DNA from: an uncultured Bacilli bacterium | GTDB taxonomy: Bacteria; Bacillota_I; Bacilli_A; RF39; UBA660 | Length of the DNA stretch: 64,000 nucleotides | Reading direction: 5' to 3' | NCBI GenBank assembly: GCA_934090685.1 | Contig: CAKOJN010000008.1 | Span: forward strand, 1-64,000 | Shown: positions 44,182-52,572 of the stretch, one piece after another | Position numbering within the stretch: position 1 is the stretch's first letter | How the letters are laid out: every line of letters starts with the position of its first letter | Made by a program: the position numbers and the translations under genes | The notes under the pieces: model-generated | Told to the model about the DNA's origin: nothing | Database searches by the model: none | The model's input: the letters and a program-made list of their open reading frames with translations, nothing else

Positions 44182-44964
44182 TTATTCTGTTACTTTTACT
44201 TTACTACCACTATCAGATACATTATCTTGTACAGCATCATCAACTTGTGATTCTATTAAATTTCTAAGATATTCACTTGTTACTTTATTGCATCCACCCT
44301 CTTTGCAATAATCTTGATTTCTTGTTACTGGAATTATATCCCCATCAACAAGACTAGCTTTTCTAAATAATAAATGTAATTCTTCTGATAATGAGAAAAT
44401 CAAAGTACCAAAATCCTTTTGAGAAGCAGTCTTTTTAAATATATGATTTCCATTAGAGTCTTTAACTGCTAAAACTGTAATACCTTCAATTAATTTACCA
44501 TATACTAATTTACCATTATCTGATGTTTTATAATATAAATCTATTTTATCTCCTGGATATATAAATGATCCAACTGTAGCATCAGATGCAGATAAATATA
44601 CAACTGTATTTCCATCTTCTATATCAGACCATGCTGAATCTGGCATTTGATCCCAAGTAATTACACTAGATGAGTAGAATAAACTACCTGCTGGAATAAA
44701 TGTATTATAATTTACATATTTTCCTATAACTTGATTTTTATCTCTTATAACTCCTTCAGTTACCATAGATGCTGGAACTTTAACAGTATCAACTTTATCT
44801 TCTGTAATTTCCGTTCTAACTTCTAATCTTGTTTTAGCATAAGGAACACTAATTGGATTAATTTCCTTATTAACTCTATATCTATATGCAAAGAATAATA
44901 TTGTTACACAAAGTATTCCTCCTAAGAAAGTAACAACTCCTTTATTTCCAAATAATTTTTTCAT
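44182..44964 (-). CDS. SAF-domain CpaB/RcpC-like pilus assembly protein, copy 2
   Basis: A 260-aa membrane-anchored protein. One N-terminal helix (about residues 8-26) is followed by a SAF domain (about 38-105: PYAKTRLEVRTEITEDKV, VNYNTFIPAGSLFYSS) and a CpaB-type beta domain (about 120-210). The C-terminal tail has two cysteines (DYCKEGGCN). CpaB/RcpC proteins help assemble Tad pili; in Gram-positives they sit on the outer membrane face. It is a tandem paralogue of the upstream gene, joined by TAATG with the ribosome site GGAGGT inside the end of that gene. Confidence 0.82.
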   Translation of the reverse strand: MKKLFGNKGVVTFLGGILCVTILFFAYRYRVNKEINPISVPYAKTRLEVRTEITEDKVDTVKVPASMVTEGVIRDKNQVIGKYVNYNTFIPAGSLFYSSSVITWDQMPDSAWSDIEDGNTVVYLSASDATVGSFIYPGDKIDLYYKTSDNGKLVYGKLIEGITVLAVKDSNGNHIFKKTASQKDFGTLIFSLSEELHLLFRKASLVDGDIIPVTRNQDYCKEGGCNKVTSEYLRNLIESQVDDAVQDNVSDSGSKVKVTE

Positions 44965-45761
44965 TAGTTACCTCCTATATTCAAATTATTCAAATCTTTC
45001 TCACTTACATTAACTGTTTGTGATAATATAAGTTGTTGTATTTGAGTACTACTTATAACAGTAGCTTTTGGATTTTCTGAATATTTAGCATTTCTTGGTA
45101 CAGGGAATATTGTTCCATTTAAATATAATGCTTTTTGTAATAACAAATACATATCTTCTGGTACAGCGAAAACCAAATATGATGGTTGAGCAACATCAGT
45201 TGTTTTTTCAAATATATTGTTACCAGAACCATCTACTACAGATAATACTTTTATACTTTCTATGAATTTACCTATAATACTTCTACCATTATTTTTCCCA
45301 GAATAATATAAATCAATATAGTTTCCAGGGAATATTGAATTACCATATGTAGTAACAGTTGATACTGGTAATGAAACAATAGTATACCCATCAGGTAAAT
45401 CTTCTGTTAATCCTACTTTTAATTCCTCCCATTTAACTACAGTTGAAGTATAAAACATACTACCAGCAGGAATTTCTGCCTTATCACTTACATATTTATC
45501 AACAATATTATCTTTATTTAAAATAACATCTTTTGTAACAATCTTTCCAGCTACTTTACGAGTTCCAACCATCTCATTAGTTATTTGAGTTCTTGGTTCT
45601 ATCTTTTGTAGTGCATATGGAACATTTATTGGCTCAGTTGCCTTTTTAATTCTCCAATTATATCCTAAATAAATAAGACCAACGCATAATATTAATGCAA
45701 TCATTGTTACAGTATTTTTATTTTTTATAAAACGCTTAAACCCTATTAACAAATTATTCAT
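44964..45761 (-). CDS. SAF-domain CpaB/RcpC-like pilus assembly protein, copy 1
   Basis: A 265-aa paralogue of the next gene. The helix lies at about residues 16-33, the SAF domain at about 45-112 (PYALQKIEPRTQITNEMV, VSDKAEIPAGSMFYTS) and the beta domain at about 125-215. The start is the ATG at 45761, after GGAGG; the TTG codon at 45776 overlaps that site and is not a start. The C-terminus NIGGN exists because GGAGGTAAC doubles as the next ribosome site. It is the first gene of the Tad machine unit, with its own good promoter. Confidence 0.82.
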   Translation of the reverse strand: MNNLLIGFKRFIKNKNTVTMIALILCVGLIYLGYNWRIKKATEPINVPYALQKIEPRTQITNEMVGTRKVAGKIVTKDVILNKDNIVDKYVSDKAEIPAGSMFYTSTVVKWEELKVGLTEDLPDGYTIVSLPVSTVTTYGNSIFPGNYIDLYYSGKNNGRSIIGKFIESIKVLSVVDGSGNNIFEKTTDVAQPSYLVFAVPEDMYLLLQKALYLNGTIFPVPRNAKYSENPKATVISSTQIQQLILSQTVNVSEKDLNNLNIGGN

Positions 45762-45803
45762 TCTTTTTTCCTCCAAATTCAGTACTCTATTTTATTCATG
45801 TTA

Positions 45804-45833
45804 ATTATATCACAATTATATTTATCTTTTCAA
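45804..45833 (-). promoter_or_regulatory. Promoter of the Tad machine genes
   Basis: TTGAAA (45833-45828), an 18-base spacer and TATAAT (45809-45804), with extended TGA before the -10. It lies just downstream of the terminator that closes the preceding cassette. Confidence 0.7.
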
Positions 45834-45838
45834 TAAGA

Positions 45839-45864
45839 AAACTACTTTTTTCACAAAGTAGTTT
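45839..45864 (-). terminator. Terminator of the second large-protein cassette
   Basis: A 10-bp stem AAACTACTTT/AAAGTAGTTT with a 6-base loop and a TTTTC tail on the minus strand. It overlaps the stop codon of the 426-aa gene. Confidence 0.65.
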
Positions 45865-47143
45865 AACACTCAACATTTAATTTAAATATTACTTGTGTAG
45901 TATCTATTTTATCAGTCTTAACATTTCCTTCTTTATCAATTATTATTTCGTTATTGTATTTAAATACACAAGTATTTTTACCTTTAGTTGGCATTATTAT
46001 TTTAGATATTTCTTCACTATATTTTTTTGATTCTAAATCATATTTTTTATATAATTTTTTATCAGATAATCTATAGTAGAATCCAGTAGCCGGATCACCT
46101 AAATTATTTACTCCGTTAGAATCAAGTAATACTAATACAGATTTATTATTTTCAATTTCTTTTTCTATCTCTTCTAAATCTTTTAAATTGTCTAATTCTT
46201 CAGGACTAATCCCACTTGAACTTGCATTAGAAGAAGAACATGCTGTTGAAGTTAATTTACTTGATTCAATATATCTTCCAGTACTAGTTTTACACATGTT
46301 ACCTTTAGGTCCATAATCACAATCTTTTTCTATTTGTAATTTAGTACACTTAGCAATACTTTCTCCTCCTGACTTAGAAGAACTTGAATATGTTTTTACA
46401 TTATCGCTCTTAACATATTTTGTTAAATAATCTGTTGTTTCTACAGTCTCAGTAGTACTTGTCTTTATATCTGAATATTCACAGTATTTATATAATGTAT
46501 TATTAAATTCTTCAATTGAAGTTTGTAATTTTGGATTTATTTCACTTAAATCAAATAAGTTTTTGCTTATTTGTTTTCCATTATAAAATACATTGCATTT
46601 GCCACCTGAACAAGCAGCATTGTTTTCAGCACTTACACTCTCATAATTAGTTTCAGGTAATACAAGTGTTACACTTTCACCTTTCTTATCATTTGATGTA
46701 ATATATCTAACAGTTATAGATTTACCATCATTATATTGTTCAAAATTAGTTTCTAATATACCTGTTATTAAAGTATCTACGCTAAAACTTGTTGTATCAT
46801 TATTAACAGTTGCTTCTCCACTTGTTGTTCTTATTCTTACACTTGCTTTAGGTGGTTCTTCATATATATCATAGAAATCTATTTGATAATCTTGTGAATT
46901 TGTTACACTCTCTGCGAATCTTCTTAAATAGATTTCCATAAATTTACTTTTTGATATTATTATTTTACCAGTTGATCTATAAGCAGAATAATCTATTGAA
47001 TCTAATAATGCTGCTTGCATTGTTTCTCTTGCTAAATAATAATTCTCTTCAGAATGTGTAGTTACTCTTGATACCAAAAGTATTACAGTGGTAACAATTA
47101 CTCCAAGTATTAATATTAGATATCCCCATAGTGACTCTTTCAT
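45863..47143 (-). CDS. Pilin-like-anchor secreted protein, cassette 2 (C component)
   Basis: A 426-aa protein with a short N-terminus MKESLWG and one helix (about residues 5-25), then an outer chain. The first 120 residues are nearly identical to those of the 441-aa protein at 51247-52572 (LARETMQAALLDSIDYSAYR, FYDIYEEPPKASVRIRTTSG). Later parts diverge but keep paired motifs (FNETLYKYCEY-like FNNTLYKYCEYSDIKTS, CDYGPKGNMCKTSTGRYI, GDPATGFYYRLSDKK, KGKNTCVFKYN). It is Cys-rich. The plan resembles TadE/TadG-type pseudopilins carrying a large outer domain. It starts at the stop of the 1124-aa gene (TAATG). I cannot name the family. Confidence 0.78.
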   Translation of the reverse strand: MKESLWGYLILILGVIVTTVILLVSRVTTHSEENYYLARETMQAALLDSIDYSAYRSTGKIIISKSKFMEIYLRRFAESVTNSQDYQIDFYDIYEEPPKASVRIRTTSGEATVNNDTTSFSVDTLITGILETNFEQYNDGKSITVRYITSNDKKGESVTLVLPETNYESVSAENNAACSGGKCNVFYNGKQISKNLFDLSEINPKLQTSIEEFNNTLYKYCEYSDIKTSTTETVETTDYLTKYVKSDNVKTYSSSSKSGGESIAKCTKLQIEKDCDYGPKGNMCKTSTGRYIESSKLTSTACSSSNASSSGISPEELDNLKDLEEIEKEIENNKSVLVLLDSNGVNNLGDPATGFYYRLSDKKLYKKYDLESKKYSEEISKIIMPTKGKNTCVFKYNNEIIIDKEGNVKTDKIDTTQVIFKLNVEC

Positions 47144-50100
47144 TAGTTACCACCTTTCTTTATTAAAGCATCATATTTATTTTTCATTTCATTTGTTAAG
47201 AATGAACTACCACATTTATAATATGTTCCGCCATTTGGATATTTCACTTCTTTACATGAAATTGATGTATTATTTAAGTAACCACCATTACTTTGTTCAA
47301 TTCTGTTATATGATTTTATTCCCTTAATAGTTTCAGTTGTTAATTTATAACTTGCTTCTAAATGATCATCATTATAAATATCATTTCCATTACTTTCAGT
47401 TACAGAAACAACAGTATTTTCTGTTTTACTATTTCCTACTTTAACTGTATTATCAGTAGAATATAATTTATCATTTAGTATACTTGGAATCATAACTAAT
47501 TCATCTTTATACCAATTACTTCTATTTGTTCTAGTAACAGGAAGTATATTGCTTAAATCTACATTTCTAAATGCAATACCAAGTCCCATCTTCTTACTAT
47601 CAGTATTCCATGTAATACAATTTTTATCTACGGTGCTATAACCATCACTTGTCATTGTATAACATTTGTTAGAACATTGTGATATATCTACTTTATTACC
47701 ATTAGTAAATAAACAGTTATTTTTCTTTGTAGTGTTATAAACATTATAGTAACAATTATAATCAAATGAAGAGATAGCATAAATATTATTAGTAAATATA
47801 TTACTAAATTTATATTTTATATTATTCTTTTCTTTTGTCTCAGTATCTATTTTAACAGGATAAGTATAAGAAGGTAATTTATTTTCTCCATCATCTGATA
47901 TTATACCTGTAAAGTTTTTATATTTATATGTTGAATTTAAATAATAATCACTTTGATATTTAACTATCATTGTAGAATATATTTTATCACCTATTGTATA
48001 TCCACCTAATTTACGTTTATAGTTCTTAGTTGTAATTGTTCTACCATCCCTAGTACTATTTGAATTTGATTTAAAGTTATTATTAACAGCACTACCACAA
48101 GAACTTTTAGATTTAGTTGTATTATATTTGTAACAATTACTTCCTACACACCATTTTAATTCTTCAGATAGTTTCTTATTATCAGATTTAATTTCAATAT
48201 TAGATTTATCTACTTCATTATATTCAACTGATAATTTATTTTCTTTAGCAGAAGATGCAGCAAAATTATCTATTTCAGTTTTAATCGTATCAGTGCTTGT
48301 TTCAGAAGGAAGATATGTTTCCTCATTAATCATCTTCTTAGTGTAATTTTCCATCTCAGCACTATTATCCATCAAACAATATTCTTTATTTATTTGTAAA
48401 TCCTTTATGTAACCAGGATTATATTGTTGTATTTGTTCATATGTATCAATACGTTCTTCGTATTCTTTTACTTGTTTAGTTAAACTATTCACACTAGCTG
48501 TTGCATTTGAGCATGCATTTATTTTACTACTACAATCACCATCAGTATTTTTACATTGTGAAGCAGATGCACATACACTTTCTTTATTTGATTTTGCTTT
48601 TGCTAAATCTGCTTCAGCTTTTTTCTTCTTATTTTCAGTAATTTTATTTTTTAAATCATAATCCGCTTCATCAAATTGATCTCTTAATAAAGTTAATGTA
48701 TTATTATAATTTTTACCATCAAACACAGTTGTACATTGTGTATATCTTACTACTACTGCTGTTAACTTTTTGTCTTTATCAATTTGACTATCAATAGCTT
48801 TATTTCTAATTAATGATTTTCCTATATCTAACGTAAACTGCATACCTGCATTTACACTAACTGGTGATGGTACATAGAACTTTACTTCTTCTCTACAGTA
48901 TCCCTTACAATAATTATATTTTGATATTGCTTTTAAATAAGATGTTTTATCATAATTATTATTATCATCGCAACTATTTAATATGCATGCCATATTAGGA
49001 TCTTCAATAGACTTTTCTTGGAATTCAGAAGATGTAGTTTCACATGTATCACTTGCACTATTAGATTTAGTCTTGCCTATATCAGTTTTTTGACTTAAAT
49101 CACCACAATCTTTATTTGGATCACACTTAGGTTTACAAGATACACTAGTCATAGGTATATCAAATTCTTCTGTATAATCATCAGGTTCAGTTGTAATTTC
49201 TTTGCCGTCAAATACCTTATAATCATCAATATATGTTACCATAATTTGTTTGTTACTATTGTTTGGAGTATAGACTCTTAACTTTGCATATCCAGTCGCA
49301 CTTGCTCCAATTTTAAATTTAATACTAGGTTTATATCCATTTGCTGTAACAGTTTCACTTTTATTTATAAGTTCACATGGTTTATAGTTATATATTTTAA
49401 AATTATATATAAAGGAATCTTTTCCACTAGTTTGGTTTGCATTAGGGAAAGAAGTTATTCTATAGCAAGTTTTACCATCATGAATATCATCCCCTTCACA
49501 ATAACCAATATTCTTACCTGTTGGATCTTGTACTACTATATATTTGTAGCAATCACTTTCTTTGCTTGAATCACATTTTACATAGAATTTTTTTACAAAT
49601 GTTTCATTTACTTTCACATCAAATGTAATATTCCATGTTTGTTCATATTTAGCTTCTTCTGTAATAGTATTTCTTATACTAGCACTATAATCTTCAAGTA
49701 CGCCAAATCTATTATCTTGAATTTTTACATCTTTATTTTTAACTAAATATCTAAACAAACTAGCGACAGCATTTGTTCTATCACCCATACCATCTATACT
49801 ACAATTTGAAGCATTTTTACTGCCTGTTGTCCAATCGTTTACAGAAATACTACTAGAAGATGTCCACAATAAACTACCATTACTATTTCTTGTTAAATAC
49901 GTTCCTACATCTGTATAGAATCCTCTTCCATAATATCTACTATCTATATTCTTCCAATTGTAATCTGTGTCTTCTAAAGATCCTAAACTAGATAAACTAT
50001 TATTATTTTTTAAATAATTTAGCCATAATCTCATTACAGTCGTAATAACACCATAACTTTTGTTATCATTATTTTTAAACTTGGTATAGTTATTTGTTTC

Positions 50101-50517
50101 ATTTATTTGATACATGATTTCTGCTAAACCACATGCTCCATATGGAACACTTTTATCACCAATTGATTTACATTTTCTTACATCAATTTCAGTATTTAAA
50201 GTATACTTTATTGAGGAATCCGGTGCTTCTTTTGCCTCTTGAATACAATATGCAATATCTGTTTTTCCAGTTTTAGAACTAGTAATTTTATATTTTTTAA
50301 TTGAATGCATTTTTGTATTGTATCCATTGGCATCAAAACATCCCATCGGTTGTTTATATCCTGCTGGTGATTCATCTCCATATATGCTTGAATATGAATA
50401 TACTATCGTTGCTGTATCTGCAGAACTACCAGAACTTGTAGGTGCAGCATCTATACTAGATATAAAACAAAATATAGTTATAGATAGTAAAGATAACTTT
50501 AACAATTTATTTCTCAT
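47143..50517 (-). CDS. Large Cys-rich secreted protein, cassette 2 (B component)
   Basis: A 1124-aa secreted protein with a signal peptide (about residues 1-24) and no C-terminal anchor or sorting signal. Residues about 30-260 hold AYCIQ near residue 90 and GVITTVMRLWL near residue 159, a pattern like thioester domains but without the expected glutamine. The middle is Cys-rich (DPNMACILNSCD), then comes a conserved YCREEVKFYVPSPVSVNAGM block near 540 and a coiled-coil stretch (about 625-695). The rest is beta-rich with many cysteine pairs. It is a full-length paralogue of the 1197-aa protein. It overlaps its upstream 220-aa neighbour by four bases. An adhesin or pilus-tip role is my inference. 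Confidence 0.8.
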   Translation of the reverse strand: MRNKLLKLSLLSITIFCFISSIDAAPTSSGSSADTATIVYSYSSIYGDESPAGYKQPMGCFDANGYNTKMHSIKKYKITSSKTGKTDIAYCIQEAKEAPDSSIKYTLNTEIDVRKCKSIGDKSVPYGACGLAEIMYQINETNNYTKFKNNDNKSYGVITTVMRLWLNYLKNNNSLSSLGSLEDTDYNWKNIDSRYYGRGFYTDVGTYLTRNSNGSLLWTSSSSISVNDWTTGSKNASNCSIDGMGDRTNAVASLFRYLVKNKDVKIQDNRFGVLEDYSASIRNTITEEAKYEQTWNITFDVKVNETFVKKFYVKCDSSKESDCYKYIVVQDPTGKNIGYCEGDDIHDGKTCYRITSFPNANQTSGKDSFIYNFKIYNYKPCELINKSETVTANGYKPSIKFKIGASATGYAKLRVYTPNNSNKQIMVTYIDDYKVFDGKEITTEPDDYTEEFDIPMTSVSCKPKCDPNKDCGDLSQKTDIGKTKSNSASDTCETTSSEFQEKSIEDPNMACILNSCDDNNNYDKTSYLKAISKYNYCKGYCREEVKFYVPSPVSVNAGMQFTLDIGKSLIRNKAIDSQIDKDKKLTAVVVRYTQCTTVFDGKNYNNTLTLLRDQFDEADYDLKNKITENKKKKAEADLAKAKSNKESVCASASQCKNTDGDCSSKINACSNATASVNSLTKQVKEYEERIDTYEQIQQYNPGYIKDLQINKEYCLMDNSAEMENYTKKMINEETYLPSETSTDTIKTEIDNFAASSAKENKLSVEYNEVDKSNIEIKSDNKKLSEELKWCVGSNCYKYNTTKSKSSCGSAVNNNFKSNSNSTRDGRTITTKNYKRKLGGYTIGDKIYSTMIVKYQSDYYLNSTYKYKNFTGIISDDGENKLPSYTYPVKIDTETKEKNNIKYKFSNIFTNNIYAISSFDYNCYYNVYNTTKKNNCLFTNGNKVDISQCSNKCYTMTSDGYSTVDKNCITWNTDSKKMGLGIAFRNVDLSNILPVTRTNRSNWYKDELVMIPSILNDKLYSTDNTVKVGNSKTENTVVSVTESNGNDIYNDDHLEASYKLTTETIKGIKSYNRIEQSNGGYLNNTSISCKEVKYPNGGTYYKCGSSFLTNEMKNKYDALIKKGGN

Positions 50518-51176
50518 TTCTTCTTTTGCCCCCTCTTTAAAGATTCTACTTTATAACAATATATAACTCCGACTACAGCAAAAGGAAGAACTGCATAATA
50601 CCAGTATTTTAATATACTTTTAATGACTTTACTGAACGTACTTGTATCACTTTCTTGAATCTTTTTAACTTCATCTTCAAAATCTTTAACAGTTACATTT
50701 GATGTGTCTTTAAATCTTTGGCAAATATCTTCATTTTTATTTTTCTCTTGATTACAAAAATCCGTATCACTATATAAATTATAAGATGGAACAGAATAAT
50801 TTATTTCTCTTAATAATTCACCATCACAAGTTCCTTTTCCATAGAATCTTATAATATAATTTTTCTTTTCAAAATGAATGCCACTTCCAATAGCGTTACT
50901 TTTACTTTCATCATCATAAGCAACATCATAAAAATCATCAGAATATGTATCTTTTGCTTTAACTACAACATTTTCATTATAAGGAGTAGTTACTAATATA
51001 TAAGCAAATTCAGCTTCTGACTCAGAATTTTCAGCGTATTTTACCTCTTTAAATTCTATTTTAACTTTTTCTGCCCAATCATTTAAATCTTTATCACTGC
51101 AAGAAGCATTAAGGTTAGAAAGGTAAATAAATGATGATAAGAAAATAACAAAAATTTTCAACACCCTATTATCCAT
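50514..51176 (-). CDS. Signal-peptide protein with C-terminal membrane helix, cassette 2 (A component)
   Basis: A 220-aa protein. A signal peptide (about residues 1-24) and an outer domain (about 25-185; CSDKDLNDWAEKVKIEF, YILVTTPYNENV, GKGTCDGELLREINYSVP) are followed by one helix (about 192-208) and a basic tail (KRGQKKK). It aligns along its length with the 219-aa protein at 56162-56821. The end plan (helix then basic tail) is like a sorting signal, but no LPxTG-type motif precedes the helix. It opens the cassette, with an upstream region very similar to that of the other cassette. Function unknown. Confidence 0.78.
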   Translation of the reverse strand: MDNRVLKIFVIFLSSFIYLSNLNASCSDKDLNDWAEKVKIEFKEVKYAENSESEAEFAYILVTTPYNENVVVKAKDTYSDDFYDVAYDDESKSNAIGSGIHFEKKNYIIRFYGKGTCDGELLREINYSVPSYNLYSDTDFCNQEKNKNEDICQRFKDTSNVTVKDFEDEVKKIQESDTSTFSKVIKSILKYWYYAVLPFAVVGVIYCYKVESLKRGQKKK

Positions 51177-51199
51177 TTTACACCTACTTTCATATAATG

Positions 51200-51205
51200 A
51201 TTATA
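51200..51205 (-). promoter_or_regulatory. Putative -10 element of cassette 2
   Basis: TATAAT inside AAAATATATTATAAT on the minus strand, 24 bases before the 220-aa gene start. The identical 15-mer lies before the paralogous 219-aa gene. The -35 is weak. Confidence 0.5.
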
Positions 51206-51223
51206 ATATATTTTAAATAAAAA

Positions 51224-51245
51224 GAAAAGAGCATTTGCTCTTTTC
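51224..51245 (-). terminator. Terminator of the first large-protein cassette
   Basis: A 9-bp stem GAAAAGAGC/GCTCTTTTC with a 4-base loop, T-rich on the minus strand, just after the 441-aa gene stop. Confidence 0.8.
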
Positions 51246-51246
51246 A

Positions 51247-52572
51247 TTAACATTCTGCTTTTAAAGTGATTTGTGTCATAGAACTATCAATTTGGCTCTT
51301 ATCAAAATTACCTTTTTTATCAATTATTACTTTTCCATTATATTTATAAACACACGTTGTTTTTCCTTTGGTTGGCATTTTTATTTTAGTTATTTCATTA
51401 TTATATGCCTTAGTGTTCACATTGTAATATCTATACATTTTTTTATCAGATAATTTATAATAAAATCCAGTTTCAGGATCGCCTAGTTCATTTACTCCAG
51501 AAAAATCAAGTAATATAAGAACAGCTTTATTTTTATTTATTTCTTCTTTTATTTTATCCAAATCTTCTAAATTTTCTAATTCTTTTGGATCAAATTTTGT
51601 ATTAGATCCTGATGAATTAGAGCATGCAGTGCTTGTTAAATAATTTTTATTAATATATCTGCCACTCTTAGTTTTACACATATTACCATTAGGTCCATAA
51701 TCACAATTTTCTTCAACTTCTACTTTTGTACATCTAGAAATCGGTTCTTTTTCAGAATCTTTGAAGCCATTTTTATATACATGAATTCCATTACTACTAA
51801 TATATTTTGTTAGGTATCTTATTGTAGTAGTTGTTTCAGATTTGATTACAGGATATTCACAGTATTTATATAATGTTTCATTAAAGTCGTTAACATTAAT
51901 TTTTGGATCTTTTACCATTAATGAACTTCTTGATATTCTATATTGTTTTCCATTATAGAATACTTCACAAGAAGCTCCACCATTATACTTACAAGATGAC
52001 TCTGTAAGTCTTTGACTTTCTTCTTCCAATGTTGATGCAGAACCATTATATATTAAGGTAACACTACTATTTTCTGGTATTTCTCCGATTCTTTCTTTAG
52101 TGAATCTTACTGTTATATATTTACCTTCATTATAACTTCCATCAGCATTTTTTGTTGCTAAATATTGTTCAAAATTAGTTTCTAATATACCTGTTATTAA
52201 AGTATCTACACTAAAATTTGTAGAATTATTATTAACAGTTGCTTCTCCACTTGTTGTTCTTATTCTTACACTTGCTTTAGGCGGTTCTTCATATATATCA
52301 TAGAAATCTATTTGATAATCTTGCGAATTTGTTACACTCTCAGCAAATCTTCTAACATAAATTTCAATAAATTTACTTTTTGATATTATAATTCTACCAG
52401 TTGATCTATATGCCGCATAATCTATCGAATCTAGTAATGCCGCTTGCATTGTTTCTCTTGCTAAATAATAATCTTCTTCAGCATGTGTTGTTACTCTTGA
52501 TACTAAGAGCATAACAGTGGTAACTATTACTCCAAGTATTAATATTAGATATCCCCATAATGACTCTTTCAT
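51247..52572 (-). CDS. Pilin-like-anchor secreted protein, cassette 1 (C component)
   Basis: A 441-aa paralogue of the 426-aa protein at 45863-47143. The N-terminal 120 residues are almost the same (MKESLWGYLILILGVIVTTV, YAAYRSTGRIIISKSKF). The outer part shares FNETLYKYCEYPVIKS, CDYGPNGNMCKTKSGRYI, GDPETGFYYKLSDKK and KGKTTCVYKYNGKVIIDKKG. The strongest identity is at the helix and the following 100 residues, the part that would contact a pilus-type assembly machine. The middle, which would be exposed, varies. It starts at the stop of the 1197-aa gene (TAATG) with GGTGG as the ribosome site inside that gene. Confidence 0.78.
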   Translation of the reverse strand: MKESLWGYLILILGVIVTTVMLLVSRVTTHAEEDYYLARETMQAALLDSIDYAAYRSTGRIIISKSKFIEIYVRRFAESVTNSQDYQIDFYDIYEEPPKASVRIRTTSGEATVNNNSTNFSVDTLITGILETNFEQYLATKNADGSYNEGKYITVRFTKERIGEIPENSSVTLIYNGSASTLEEESQRLTESSCKYNGGASCEVFYNGKQYRISRSSLMVKDPKINVNDFNETLYKYCEYPVIKSETTTTIRYLTKYISSNGIHVYKNGFKDSEKEPISRCTKVEVEENCDYGPNGNMCKTKSGRYINKNYLTSTACSNSSGSNTKFDPKELENLEDLDKIKEEINKNKAVLILLDFSGVNELGDPETGFYYKLSDKKMYRYYNVNTKAYNNEITKIKMPTKGKTTCVYKYNGKVIIDKKGNFDKSQIDSSMTQITLKAEC

